A stretch of DNA of 64,000 nt from Demequina muriae. GTDB taxonomy: Bacteria; Actinomycetota; Actinomycetes; Actinomycetales; Demequinaceae. Position 1 is the stretch's first letter, and every line of letters starts with the position of its first letter. The position numbers and the translations under genes are program-made. The notes beneath the pieces are model-generated. The model made no database searches and was not told the DNA's origin. It saw only the letters and a program-made list of their open reading frames with translations. Location: contig NZ_JAUHQA010000001.1 of assembly GCF_030418295.1 (NCBI RefSeq), positions 1,302,001 to 1,366,000 on the forward strand, given 5' to 3'. Below are positions 16,705 to 29,749 of this stretch, piece after piece.

Positions 16705-17789
16705 CAGTCGTCCTTCTTCTCTGCATCACGTTCTGCTGCGTCGTCGGCGTCGTCCGGGGTTGCGGACTCATCACCGGCATCGCCGGGGGAGGGCTGGCGC
16801 GGAGCGCCCTTCTTGCGCTGCGAGCGAGGCGCACCCTTCTTGGGCTGCTGGCGCTGACGGGGCTCCTTGGTCGCCTCGATCGCGGTCACATCCTCGGAGG
16901 TGCTCTCGATGACCACGCCCTTCTTGCGGGCCTTGGCCTCCTTGCGCGCCTTCAGCGCCTTCTCCGCTTCGGACCCGGGTGTCGGATTGTTGCGGATTAC
17001 GTAGAACTGCTGACCCATGGTCCACAGGTTCGTCGTGGTCCAGTAGATCAGCACACCCACGGGGAAGTTGGGCCCGGTGATCACGAAGATAAAGGGCAGC
17101 GCGTACATGAGGATCTTCTGCTGCTGGGCCATCGGCCCCTCGAGCGCCGAGGCAGGCATGTTCTTGCGCGTGAGCTGACGCTGGGTGAGGAAGGTCGTCG
17201 CCACCATCGCGATGATCAGCACCGCCGAGACGATCTTGACGGCGGTGTTATCCGAGGTCAGGAAGGTGTCCGACAGCTGCGCGCCGAAGATGGTCGCGTC
17301 GTGACCCTGCTCCGCAAGCTCGGGCGTCAGCCAGCCGATGCCCGAGTACGTCTGCTCAGAGGCCGGGAGGCTCGCGTCGTCGGGGTTCATCCGATAGTTG
17401 AGCACCCGGAACAGCGCGAAGAAGATGGGTGCCTGGACGAGGATGGGCAGGCACGAGGCGAACGGGTTCGTCTTGTGCTTGGAGTAGAGCTCCATGGTCT
17501 CGCGGCTCATGGCCTCGCGAGACGCCTGATCCTTCTTGCCCTTGTACTTGTTCTGCACCGCCTTGAGCTCCGGCGCGATCACCTGCATCGCTCGGGACGC
17601 CTTGATCTGCTTCACGAAGAGCGGGATCAGCAGGATGCGGATCAGCACGACGAGCCCCACGATGGACAGTGCCCACGTCCAGCCGCCGTCAGACGAGAGC
17701 CCGACGTTGGTCAGCAGCCAGTGGAAGCCCACCATGATGTTGGCCACGACCCACTCGAGCGGGTAGAGAAAGGAGAAGAAGCCGTCCAC
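16704..17789 (-). CDS. yidC: Membrane protein insertase YidC
   Basis: YidC inserts and folds membrane proteins, alone or with SecYEG. The 361-residue product has the Oxa1/YidC/Alb3 core: a first helix (VVANIMVGFHWLLTNVG), then a cytoplasmic hairpin (KASRAMQVIAPELKAVQNKYKG). The conserved ASCLPILVQAPIFFALFRVL follows, and the later helices include ILMYALPFIFVITGPNFPVGVLIYWTTTNLWTM. The C-terminal 85 residues are charged and repetitive (RQRQQPKKGAPRSQRKKGAPRQ, then an acidic end), likely aiding ribosome contact. It starts with GTG at 17789. Confidence 0.95.
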   Translation of the reverse strand: MDGFFSFLYPLEWVVANIMVGFHWLLTNVGLSSDGGWTWALSIVGLVVLIRILLIPLFVKQIKASRAMQVIAPELKAVQNKYKGKKDQASREAMSRETMELYSKHKTNPFASCLPILVQAPIFFALFRVLNYRMNPDDASLPASEQTYSGIGWLTPELAEQGHDATIFGAQLSDTFLTSDNTAVKIVSAVLIIAMVATTFLTQRQLTRKNMPASALEGPMAQQQKILMYALPFIFVITGPNFPVGVLIYWTTTNLWTMGQQFYVIRNNPTPGSEAEKALKARKEAKARKKGVVIESTSEDVTAIEATKEPRQRQQPKKGAPRSQRKKGAPRQPSPGDAGDESATPDDADDAAERDAEKKDD

Positions 17790-17797
17790 TGCGATCC

Positions 17798-18124
17798 TTA
17801 CCTAGTGCTTGCCGACGCCGAGGCGTCTGATGAAGTCTTGTGCGATCCCCGCCGGAAGAGCGGAGCGCCCTTGGCGGGCACATCGTCAACGCCCCCGTGG
17901 CTCCAGGGGTTGCAGCGCAGCACTCGCCACGATGCGAGGACGAAGCCCCGCATCGCGCCATGCCGGCGCACCGCCTCGAGTCCGTAGTGGGAACAGGAGG
18001 GGTAGTACTTGCATCGCGGGCCGAGCAGGGGAGACACCGTCAGTTGATACAGACGAATGAGCCCGACGAGCAGCAGGCGTGGCAGCGATGCCACCGCCCT
18101 CGCGATCGTCTCGACTCTGCTCAT
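17798..18124 (-). CDS. yidD: Membrane protein insertion efficiency factor YidD
   Basis: The 108-residue product has the compact YidD signature: [35 protein letters not shown], followed by [24 protein letters not shown]. The cysteines of CKYYPSC and RCNPW are conserved. An amphipathic N-terminal helix should attach it to the membrane beside YidC. Its ATG overlaps the rnpA stop (ATGA), and it is eight bases upstream of yidC, so rpmH-rnpA-yidD-yidC-jag-rsmG looks like one operon. Confidence 0.95.
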   Translation of the reverse strand: MSRVETIARAVASLPRLLLVGLIRLYQLTVSPLLGPRCKYYPSCSHYGLEAVRRHGAMRGFVLASWRVLRCNPWSHGGVDDVPAKGAPLFRRGSHKTSSDASASASTR

Positions 18125-18468
18125 ACCGCGGAGAGCTTTCGCGACGCGGTGCCCACGGCGTCAGTCACATCGGCGCGAAGGCGCGCGAAATCGACTTCGG
18201 CGGAGCGCGGCAGAGCGCGGATCACCACGGCCGTGCCGTCAGGAAGAGTCGGCAGGAGCTCACGCATGATGGCGCGCAGGCGCCGCTTCACGCGGTTGCG
18301 GATCACGGCACCTCCCACGGCTTTAGAAACAGCGAAACCGGCGATGCTCTGAGCATTGCCGGTTTGCCTCATGTGCACGACGACGGTGGCCCGACCGCTC
18401 CGGGTGCCCAGACGCATCGCGGACGAGAAGTCCGCGGCGGCCGTCATCCGGGAGCGGGCCGGGAGCAC
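18121..18468 (-). CDS. rnpA: Ribonuclease P protein component
   Basis: RnpA is the protein subunit that helps the catalytic RNA trim the 5' leader of pre-tRNAs. The 115-residue product begins [21 protein letters not shown] and carries the RNR motif [17 protein letters not shown], the family hallmark. The GTG start at 18468 lies one base after the rpmH stop. A later ATG at 18447 would cut off the conserved LPAR start, so GTG is preferred. Confidence 0.95.
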   Translation of the reverse strand: MLPARSRMTAAADFSSAMRLGTRSGRATVVVHMRQTGNAQSIAGFAVSKAVGGAVIRNRVKRRLRAIMRELLPTLPDGTAVVIRALPRSAEVDFARLRADVTDAVGTASRKLSAV

Positions 18469-18469
18469 C

Positions 18470-18607
18470 TTACGCCGACAGCTTGCCGCGGCCCTTACGG
18501 CGACGCGCGGTCAGAATCGATCGCCCGGCACGGGTGCGCATGCGCAGACGGAAGCCGTGCGTCTTGGCGCGCTTGCGGTTGTTCGGCTGAAAAGTCCGCT
18601 TGCTCAC
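18470..18607 (-). CDS. rpmH: 50S ribosomal protein L34
   Basis: This 45-residue basic protein reads [20 protein letters not shown], then [20 protein letters not shown] and KLSA. These are the standard L34 features ([25 protein letters not shown]). It starts at GTG 18607 and ends TAA at 18470-18472. It heads the rnpA-yidD-yidC operon and is divergent from dnaA, as in nearly all bacteria. Confidence 0.97.
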   Translation of the reverse strand: MSKRTFQPNNRKRAKTHGFRLRMRTRAGRSILTARRRKGRGKLSA

Positions 18608-18695
18608 GGGTCACTCCACGGGAATATTGGGTACGGGCAGAAAGCGCACTAACGTTACGCGTCAGTGAGCGCAGGGTCAAGTCGCCGCACACGCA

Positions 18696-18724
18696 TTGGA
18701 TGCCCGGCCTGAACAGGATAGGCT
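18696..18724 (+). promoter_or_regulatory. Candidate dnaA promoter
   Basis: TTGGAT (18696-18701) and TAGGCT (18719-18724) are separated by exactly 17 bases, upstream of dnaA in the rpmH-dnaA divergent gap. A DnaA-box-like TTGTGCACA (complement of 18801-18809) lies between this promoter and the dnaA start, suggesting autoregulation. Confidence 0.45.
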
Positions 18725-18837
18725 CCACCAACACGGAGACCAACCCGGGCAGCGACACGCGCCGGCGAGGTAACGAATGGGTGACAGGCTCTCAACGTCC
18801 TGTGCACAACCATGTGGAGAAGCCGGAAGGAGAGTCG

Positions 18838-20235
18838 ATGGCCACCCCACCCGGCGCCGAGTCCATGGATCAGGTCTGGGCCCGTACGCTCGACTCTCTT
18901 CGCCAGAGCGACGACGTCACCGCTCAGCATCGCTCCTTCATTCGGCTCATCAAGCCCCTCGCGATCGTCGAGGACAACGTCTTCCTCGCGGTGGCGGAGG
19001 ACTTCACCAAGAACTACGTCGAGACGACCATTCGCGAGCTCCTCACTCGTGCGCTGTCGGACATGATCGGTCGCGAGGTGCGGATCGCCGTCACCGTCGA
19101 CTCGTCTGTCAGTCCGCCGGAGCCGAGCACCCCGGTCGACGATGAACCGCCGCAGCGGCGCTCGAGTGGTCCCACGCGCACCGAGCCGGAACCCGCCTAC
19201 GAGGATCCGCACCTCAACCCGCGCTATACCTTCGACACCTTCGTGATCGGCTCGTCGAATCGGTTCGCCCACGCAGCGGCTCTTGCTGTGGCCGAGTCAC
19301 CTGGCAAGACGTACAACCCACTCTTCATCTACGGGGACTCTGGCCTGGGCAAGACCCACCTTCTCCATGCGATCGGCCACTACACCCGCCATCTGAAACC
19401 GCAGACGCGTGTGAGGTACGTGAACTCCGAGGAGTTCACCAACGACTTCATCAACTCGATCCGTGACGACCGTTCGCTGAGCTTCAAGCGCAACTACCGC
19501 GAGGTCGACGTCCTGCTCATCGATGACATCCAGTTCCTGCAGGGCAAGGAACAGACCCTCGAGGAGTTCTTCCACACCTTCAACGCGCTCCATAACGCCG
19601 GCAAGCATGTGGTGATCACCTCCGATGTCAGTCCGCGCAACCTCGACGGCATCGAGGAGCGCATGAGGACCCGCTTCGAGTGGGGCCTCATGACCGACGT
19701 GCAGCCCCCCGACCTCGAGACCCGCATCGCGATTCTTCGCAAGAAGGCGGCGGCCGACGACGTTCAGGCTCCTGGGGACGTGCTCGAGTACATCGCTTCC
19801 AACATCACGAGCAACATCCGCGAGCTCGAAGGAGCTCTCATCCGGGTCACGGCGTTCGCGGCGCTCAACAAGCAGCCGGTGGATCTCTCTCTTGCCCAGG
19901 TGGTGCTCAAGGATCTGATCTCGGACGACGACTCGGAGATCACGGCCTCGACCATCATCGGCATCACCGCCGACTACTTCGGCATCTCGATGGAAGAGCT
20001 CACCGGCACGAGCCGCAGCCGCGTGTATGTCACGGCACGTCAGATCGCCATGTACCTATGCCGCCAGCTCACTGATCTGTCCCTGCCAAAGATCGGCGAG
20101 AACTTCGGCGGCAAGGATCACACCACGGTGATGTACGCGGTCAAGAAGGTGGAAGACCAGATCGCGCAGCGGCGTCAGATGTACAACCAGGTCAACGAGA
20201 TCCACGCGCGCATCAAGCAGCAGTCGCGTCGCTGA
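18838..20235 (+). CDS. dnaA: Chromosomal replication initiator DnaA
   Basis: DnaA binds DnaA boxes at oriC and melts the origin. The 465-residue product has the N-terminal helicase-loading domain (VWARTLDSLRQSD), a variable acidic/proline linker, and the AAA+ domain with NPLFIYGDSGLGKTHLLHAIG (Walker A), VDVLLIDDIQFLQGKE (Walker B) and the arginine finger region MRTRFEWGL. The C-terminal DNA-binding domain IV ends with GENFGGKDHTTVMYAVKKVE. ATG 18838 has a good site, AAGGAGAGTCG. The open frame further upstream is not translated homology. Confidence 0.97.
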   Translation: MATPPGAESMDQVWARTLDSLRQSDDVTAQHRSFIRLIKPLAIVEDNVFLAVAEDFTKNYVETTIRELLTRALSDMIGREVRIAVTVDSSVSPPEPSTPVDDEPPQRRSSGPTRTEPEPAYEDPHLNPRYTFDTFVIGSSNRFAHAAALAVAESPGKTYNPLFIYGDSGLGKTHLLHAIGHYTRHLKPQTRVRYVNSEEFTNDFINSIRDDRSLSFKRNYREVDVLLIDDIQFLQGKEQTLEEFFHTFNALHNAGKHVVITSDVSPRNLDGIEERMRTRFEWGLMTDVQPPDLETRIAILRKKAAADDVQAPGDVLEYIASNITSNIRELEGALIRVTAFAALNKQPVDLSLAQVVLKDLISDDDSEITASTIIGITADYFGISMEELTGTSRSRVYVTARQIAMYLCRQLTDLSLPKIGENFGGKDHTTVMYAVKKVEDQIAQRRQMYNQVNEIHARIKQQSRR

Positions 20236-20659
20236 CCGCTCCTTCGCACTGAACCGGCCTGCGCCATTCCGCGATTCTTGTCGTGCGCCTTATCACACCC
20301 TGCACACATGTGGATAACCCTGTGAGTAAAGGTGGACACAGGCCTGTCTCCACAGGGACAGAACTGTGAGTTTCGGGGACAGCCTGTGAATGAACGACGG
20401 TCCTCCACCGTCACGAATGACAAGAAGCACCCTGTCTCCCGAGTCGATGCACATGGCAACGATCGGATCTACCAGGGACGGGACAGGTTGTCCCCAGTTT
20501 CCACGTCCCCTATGACTACTACTCACTCTTGTCATGACGTGTGCACATGGAGGGCCTTCATTTCCACAACGCGCCGTTCGCTCTCGCGAGCTTTCCATCC
20601 GCTTGCCGTGTCGTCACTGTGGCGTAGTCTGTCCGTCAGTGACATCAAGGAGCACCTGA
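20236..20659. other. oriC: Replication origin oriC (dnaA-dnaN gap)
   Basis: This 424-base gene-free region between dnaA and dnaN holds several DnaA-box-like 9-mers. They include a perfect TTATCCACA (complement, 20309-20317), TTGTCCCCA at 20488-20496 (one mismatch to the actinobacterial TTGTCCACA), GGTGGACAC near 20331, and weaker ones around 20348 and 20560. An obvious AT-rich unwinding stretch is lacking, as in other high-GC origins. The least GC-rich part is about 20510-20540. The dnaN ribosome-binding site AAGGAG is at its right edge. Confidence 0.88.
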
Positions 20660-21787
20660 ATGAAATTCACCGTCGATCGCGACGTGCTCGCCGACGCCGT
20701 CGCGTGGACCTCGCGCGCTCTGCCGGCGCGCCCCCCGGTCCCCGTCCTCGCCGGAGTACGCATCACGGCCGATGCGACCGGTGAGGTCACACTCGCCAGC
20801 TTCGACTACGAGGTCTCGGCCCGCGGCACCTTCGCCGCTGACGTCGATGACGCGGGCGAGGTGCTCGTCTCGGGCCGTCTCCTCAAGGAGATCGCCAACG
20901 CGCTGCCCCACAAGCCCGTCGACTTCGCACTCGAGGGAACCAAGGTCTCCGTGACCTGTGGCGCCTCGCGCTTCACGCTGGCCACCATGCCGGTTGATCA
21001 GTACCCCGCGCTTCCCGATCTCCCGGCCCAATCAGGAACGATCGACGGCACCGACTTCCAGCGCGCCGTCGCCCAGGTGACAGTCGCCGCGTCCAGGGAC
21101 GAGACCCTGCCGATCCTCACCGGCGTGAGGGTCGAGATCGAGGGCTCCCACATCTCGCTGCTGGCCACCGATCGCTACCGTCTCGCGCTGCGGGAGATGT
21201 CGTGGAAGCCCTCCGCCTCTGACGCATCGGCCGTCGCGCTGGTGCGTGCTCGCACGCTGAACGACACCGCGAAGGCTCTCGGCGCAGGCGACGTCACTGT
21301 CGCCCTCAGCTCGGGCACCGGCGTGGACCTCATCGGCTTCGAGGCCGCAGGCCTCACCACCACGTCGCTGCTCATGGATGGTGACTACCCGCAGGTACGT
21401 CGCCTGTTCCCGGACGAGAGCCCCGTCACCGCGGTGGTCAAGACCACTGAGCTGATCGAGGCGACACGTCGCGTGTCGCTCGTCGCTGAGCGCAACTCCT
21501 CCGTTCGACTCGCCTTCGCCGAGGGGGAGGTCACGCTCGACGCCGGCCAGAGCGACGACGCTCAGGCGTCCGAAGCGCTCGAGTGCCAGCTCGAGGGCGA
21601 CGCCATCACGGTGGCCTTCAACCCTCAGTACCTGCTCGATGGCCTCGGTGCGCTGTCGACGGAGTACGTGCGGCTCGGTTTCACACAGGACACCAAGCCG
21701 GTGGAGTTCGTGGGCCTCACCGCACCCGGCGGAGAGCTCGCCTCCGACTTCCGCTATCTGCTGGTGCCCATTCGCATCCAGTCGTGA
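20660..21787 (+). CDS. dnaN: DNA polymerase III beta subunit (sliding clamp)
   Basis: The 375-residue product forms the ring-shaped processivity clamp. It starts MKFTVDRDVLADAVAWTSRALPARP and shows the three repeated clamp domains, with VLAGVRITAD, the GCASRF-type VTCGASRFTLATMPVDQYPALP, ETLPILTGVRVE and LLATDRYRLALRE. The C-terminal end, ELASDFRYLLVPIRI, forms part of the partner-binding pocket (usual end YL.MP.R/LVP.R). AAGGAG precedes the ATG by seven bases. recF follows 15 bases downstream without the gnd gene found here in some relatives. Confidence 0.97.
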   Translation: MKFTVDRDVLADAVAWTSRALPARPPVPVLAGVRITADATGEVTLASFDYEVSARGTFAADVDDAGEVLVSGRLLKEIANALPHKPVDFALEGTKVSVTCGASRFTLATMPVDQYPALPDLPAQSGTIDGTDFQRAVAQVTVAASRDETLPILTGVRVEIEGSHISLLATDRYRLALREMSWKPSASDASAVALVRARTLNDTAKALGAGDVTVALSSGTGVDLIGFEAAGLTTTSLLMDGDYPQVRRLFPDESPVTAVVKTTELIEATRRVSLVAERNSSVRLAFAEGEVTLDAGQSDDAQASEALECQLEGDAITVAFNPQYLLDGLGALSTEYVRLGFTQDTKPVEFVGLTAPGGELASDFRYLLVPIRIQS

Positions 21788-21802
21788 CACTGCAGACGTA
21801 GC

Positions 21803-22996
21803 GTGCGCGTCACCCACCTGCACCTGACGGACTTCCGTTCCTACGCGGAGCAGGAGATCGAGTTCGGCCCGCGTGTGACCACGCTGGTAGGGCACAACGG
21901 TCAGGGCAAGACCAACGTGGTCGAGGCGGTCCGGTACCTGTCGAATCTGTCCTCTCACCGTGTCGCGGCCGACGCCCCGCTGGTCCGGCAGGGTGCGGAA
22001 CGTGCGGTGGTGCGTGCCCGGGTCGAGAAGTCCGGCCGGTCGCTGGCCATCGAGGTGACGCTCAACCAGGGCCGCGCCAACTCGGCTCGGCTGGGGCGAT
22101 CGCAGGCCAAGCCACGCGACCTGCTCGGCGTGCTGCGGACCGTCGTCTTCGCACCGGAGGACCTCGCGCTCGTCAAGGGAGATCCCTCAGGCCGACGCCT
22201 CTTCATGGACGAGCTGTGCGTGGCCCTCCAGCCCGCCATCGCCGGCGACCACTCCGATTACGATCGTGTGCTGCGTCAGCGATCGTCGATGCTGAAGACA
22301 GCGAAGAATGCTCGCGGCGATCTGACGATGCTCGACATCTGGGACGAGAAGCTGGCAGATCTCGGCGGCCGCATCATGGCGGCGCGACTCCGGGCCGTGC
22401 GCCTCCTCGCTCCGCACGTCGCCGCAGCCTATGAAGCCGTCGCCCCCGGGGGCGGTGACTGCCGCGTCTCGTACGTGACCGGGCTTGCGGACGCCGACGG
22501 CTATGCGGCCGATGCGTCGGCGGCGGATCTCGGTGCGGTGCTTCTCGCACGGCTTCAGGAGGTGCGACCCAAGGAGATCGAGCGCGGCGTCACCATCGCG
22601 GGGCCTCACCGGGACGATCTGGACATCGCGCTCGGGACCATGCCGGCCAAGGGATATGCGAGCCACGGTGAGTCGTGGTCATGCGCCCTCGCGCTCCGTC
22701 TGGGATCGTATGAGCTCCTCACCAGGGACGATGGTCCGGATGCGGACGAGGACGGCGAACCGGTGCTGATTCTCGATGACGTTTTCGCCGAACTCGACAC
22801 CGGCCGTCGCGCCGCTCTCGCCGCCCGTCTGACGGAGGCGAGTCAGGTGCTGATCACCGCCGCCGTCGCGGAGGACGTGCCCGAGGCCCTGCGCGGAGAG
22901 GTGCTGCGGGTCATCGACGGAACCGTGGTGAGGGACGACGCGGGCGTGAAGGATCCGGGGAACGACTCCAGTGATGGGGTCGAGAGCGATGACTGA
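21803..22996 (+). CDS. recF: DNA replication and repair protein RecF
   Basis: RecF is an SMC-like ATPase that loads RecA at gaps. The 397-residue product has Walker A in VGHNGQGKTNVVEAVRYLS, the RecF motifs VFAPEDLALVKGDPSGRR, TIAGPHRDDL and SHGESWSCALALRL (signature), and Walker B in EPVLILDDVFAELD. It uses GTG 21803 (VRVTHLHLTDFRSY). The stop overlaps the dciA start by eight bases. Confidence 0.95.
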   Translation: MRVTHLHLTDFRSYAEQEIEFGPRVTTLVGHNGQGKTNVVEAVRYLSNLSSHRVAADAPLVRQGAERAVVRARVEKSGRSLAIEVTLNQGRANSARLGRSQAKPRDLLGVLRTVVFAPEDLALVKGDPSGRRLFMDELCVALQPAIAGDHSDYDRVLRQRSSMLKTAKNARGDLTMLDIWDEKLADLGGRIMAARLRAVRLLAPHVAAAYEAVAPGGGDCRVSYVTGLADADGYAADASAADLGAVLLARLQEVRPKEIERGVTIAGPHRDDLDIALGTMPAKGYASHGESWSCALALRLGSYELLTRDDGPDADEDGEPVLILDDVFAELDTGRRAALAARLTEASQVLITAAVAEDVPEALRGEVLRVIDGTVVRDDAGVKDPGNDSSDGVESDD

Positions 22997-23600
22997 GCGT
23001 CAGCGCCCTGAGGATCCCGAGGTCCGCGCCGGCGCTGGCGAGCCGCACGATGAGGCCGCTGAGGACGCGTCGCCTGAGGCAGCCGACAGCGCCGGCGTTT
23101 CGAGCTCGCCCCATGACCTGGCGAAGGCGGCGATGGAGCGAGCCCGCGCATCGGCCCGCCTGAGAGGCGCCTACCGCTCCAGCCCCAAGGCGGGCCGGCG
23201 TCAGCGTGAGCAGAAGCGGCGCTCATCGCGCCCGTTCGCTCCCGGGCGGGATCCGGCAGCGATGTCGGAGGCGGTCGACGCGCTGCTGCGGCGCATGGGA
23301 TGGACCGAGCAGATCGAGGTCTCCGGCGTCACGGCGCGGTGGCGCGAGGTCGTCGGCGACCAGATCGCCGACCACTGCGAGCCGCTGACCTTCGAGGAAG
23401 GCGTCCTGACGGTGAAGGCCAGTTCCACCGCGTGGGCCACGCAGCTGGGCATCATGTCAGGCCAGATCCGCCACCGCATCAACGAGGAGTTCGGCCGCGA
23501 CATCGTGCGCGAACTCAAGGTCTCGGGACCCACCACTCGCTCCTGGACGCGGGGTCAGCGGACCGTCCGCGGACGCGGTCCGCGCGACACGTACGGGTAA
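22989..23600 (+). CDS. dciA: DciA-like DUF721 protein
   Basis: DUF721/DciA proteins bind the replicative helicase DnaB and help load it; the position after recF is conserved in Actinobacteria. The 203-residue product has an acidic/alanine-rich N-terminus, a basic linker (SPKAGRRQREQKRRSSR) and the DUF721 core (RMGWTEQIEVSGVTARWREVVGDQIADHCEP, then LTVKASSTAWATQLGIM). It ends VRGRGPRDTYG. ATG 22989 overlaps the recF stop. The last 38 bases are repeated at 24757-24794 beyond the next gene. Confidence 0.9.
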   Translation: MTERQRPEDPEVRAGAGEPHDEAAEDASPEAADSAGVSSSPHDLAKAAMERARASARLRGAYRSSPKAGRRQREQKRRSSRPFAPGRDPAAMSEAVDALLRRMGWTEQIEVSGVTARWREVVGDQIADHCEPLTFEEGVLTVKASSTAWATQLGIMSGQIRHRINEEFGRDIVRELKVSGPTTRSWTRGQRTVRGRGPRDTYG

Positions 23601-23614
23601 CCGCGCAGGTAGAG

Positions 23615-23632
23615 CTGGGTCCGGGGGCCCAG
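23615..23632 (+). terminator. Small hairpin after dciA
   Basis: CTGGGTCC pairs with GGGCCCAG across a minimal GG turn, with one G-T pair. It lies 14 bases after the dciA stop and could end the dnaN-recF-dciA transcript. No T-run follows. Confidence 0.35.
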
Positions 23633-23807
23633 GCGTTGTCGGACGCCGTTGCTAGGGTGAGCGCCACAGGCCGCCCTCTCGTCCATGAGTGGTGACGGAG
23701 TGCTGTCGCATGACCACTCCGCACTCGCGTGGACGCGACCTCTCTTGAGGGGCCTGACTTGGTGTGCGTGAGCGCGCGCGCCGTTCTAGCTGAGGAGCAG
23801 AGAAAGT

Positions 23808-24680
23808 ATGTCCGAACACAACGTTCCACCCATGGCGGTTCCTCCGCCCACCCACGTCCCCGAGCCCCAGAAGAAGGGCTTCGCGATCACGGCTCTCGTG
23901 CTCGGCATCGTCGCGATCCTTGGATCGTGGATTCCGTTCCTGTCGATCGGCTCCGCCCTGATCGGAGCGATCGGCCTGGTGTTCGGCATCATCGCCGTCG
24001 TCAAGGCGTTCAAGGGCACCGCCGGTGGAAAGGTGATGGCGATCATCGGATCCGTCTTGTCCGGTCTCGCCATCATCTTTGCGATCGTCTCGACTGCCGC
24101 CGGCGTCGCGGCCGTCGACGGAGCCATTGACGAAGTTGACGAAGAGTTCGCTGCCGAGCTGTCCCCGGAGCCTGCCACGGACGCCTCGGACGAACCGGCC
24201 GAGGGCACCAACGAGGAGGACGAGGAAGTCGCGGACGAGCCAGAAGGTTCTCCGGAAGGCACCCGCGACAATCCGTTCCCGGCAGGATCAGTTCTCACGA
24301 ACGACGAGGTCGAGGTGACCCTCGGAACAGCGAACTGGGCTGCCGACGAGACCGTCGCCAGCGAGAACCAGTTCAACGACCCTGCTGCCGACGGAAGCAC
24401 CTTCGTGATCCTCCCTGTGACGATCACGAACGTCGCTTCATCCGAGCCTGTGACACCGTGGCTCGAACTGACGGTCTTCTACGTCGCCCCCGATGGCCGT
24501 TCGTTCCAGGAGGCGTCAGCCGTGATCCCAGAGGACGTGATGGACATCGATGATCTGTACGAGGGGGGCACGGGATCGGGCAACTTGCTCTACGAGATCC
24601 CCAGTGAGGTGCAGGAAGGCGGAGTGTGGGGAGTCGAGATGGGCTGGTTCTCTGACACGGTCTTCGTCGAAGCGACGTAG
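23808..24680 (+). CDS. DUF4190/DUF4352-like membrane-anchored exported protein
   Basis: The 290-residue product has a proline-rich start (PPMAVPPPTHVPEP), two or three hydrophobic helices (GFAITALVLGIVAILGSWIPF; SALIGAIGLVFGIIAVVKAF; VMAIIGSVLSGLAIIFAIVS), a long acidic linker, and a C-terminal beta-rich domain resembling DUF4352 (VEVTLGTANWAADE...FVILPVTITNV...LYEIPSEVQEGGVWGVEM). DUF4352 domains are found on bacterial cell-surface proteins of unknown binding function. It interrupts the normally adjacent dciA-gyrB pair and is bracketed by two copies of the dciA 3' end, so it appears to be a later arrival. AGGAGCAGAGAAAGT precedes the ATG. Confidence 0.7.
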   Translation: MSEHNVPPMAVPPPTHVPEPQKKGFAITALVLGIVAILGSWIPFLSIGSALIGAIGLVFGIIAVVKAFKGTAGGKVMAIIGSVLSGLAIIFAIVSTAAGVAAVDGAIDEVDEEFAAELSPEPATDASDEPAEGTNEEDEEVADEPEGSPEGTRDNPFPAGSVLTNDEVEVTLGTANWAADETVASENQFNDPAADGSTFVILPVTITNVASSEPVTPWLELTVFYVAPDGRSFQEASAVIPEDVMDIDDLYEGGTGSGNLLYEIPSEVQEGGVWGVEMGWFSDTVFVEAT

Positions 24681-24702
24681 TTCCACACGTCTCTTTGCGG
24701 CT

Positions 24703-24736
24703 GGGGCCGGCGACTTCCGAGGAAGTCGCCGGCCCC
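24703..24736 (+). terminator. Strong hairpin after the DUF4352-like gene
   Basis: A 16-base perfect stem (GGGGCCGGCGACTTCC and its complement) closes over a GA turn, 22 bases after the stop codon. This is the most stable-looking hairpin in the window. It separates the inserted gene from gyrB. Confidence 0.75.
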
Positions 24737-24756
24737 TCGCATTGGCGCCTTGGACG

Positions 24757-24794
24757 CCGTCCGCGGACGCGGTCCGCGCGGCACCTACGGGTAG
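24757..24794 (+). pseudogene. Duplicate remnant of the dciA 3' end
   Basis: These 38 bases match 23563-23600 with three mismatches, and the first 24 bases are identical. Read in the dciA frame they give VRGRGPRGTYG and a TAG stop, against VRGRGPRDTYG in dciA. A preceding Trp-Thr may also correspond. There is no start codon or body, so this is a fragment, not a gene. Confidence 0.85.
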
Positions 24795-24900
24795 TCAGCG
24801 GCCCCTCTGAACCCGACCCGTTGACGTGTCACGCGTATTGGCCAGTCACGACTTCCCCACAAGTGGCATCCACACGCGAAATTTCGGCCCTAGAACCGTC

Positions 24901-24906
24901 TAGAAT
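24901..24906 (+). promoter_or_regulatory. Candidate gyrB -10 element
   Basis: TAGAAT fits the actinobacterial TAnnnT -10 consensus and lies 60 bases before the gyrB GTG. No convincing -35 is visible at 17-18 bases upstream. Confidence 0.35.
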
Positions 24907-24953
24907 GGTCACCAGTACGTCGCGAGCCGTCCGTGCCCGCGTGAACCGCTTGA

Positions 24954-29622
<4,669 letters not shown>

Positions 29623-29629
29623 CCGCGCA

Positions 29630-29749
29630 CCTGTCCGGCACTCATTGACCCCTACGCGGGTTCGGTGACTCCTGTCCGGCACTCATTGACAGTGAGTGCC
29701 GGACAGGAAGCCGCGAGCTCCCCTAGGCGACAGCGAGTGCCGGACAGGG
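29630..29749. repeat. Four-copy CCTGTCCGGCACTCA repeat
   Basis: Two direct copies (29630-29649, 29671-29690) are followed by two inverted ones (29691-29707, 29733-29749) in the gap between the convergent gyrA and MFS genes. The first two copies share 20 bases, including ATTGAC. Confidence 0.9.
29671..29707. terminator. Bidirectional hairpin after gyrA
   Basis: Copies two and three of the repeat form a perfect 15-base stem with a seven-base loop. The position between converging genes suggests it ends transcription from both sides. Confidence 0.65.
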
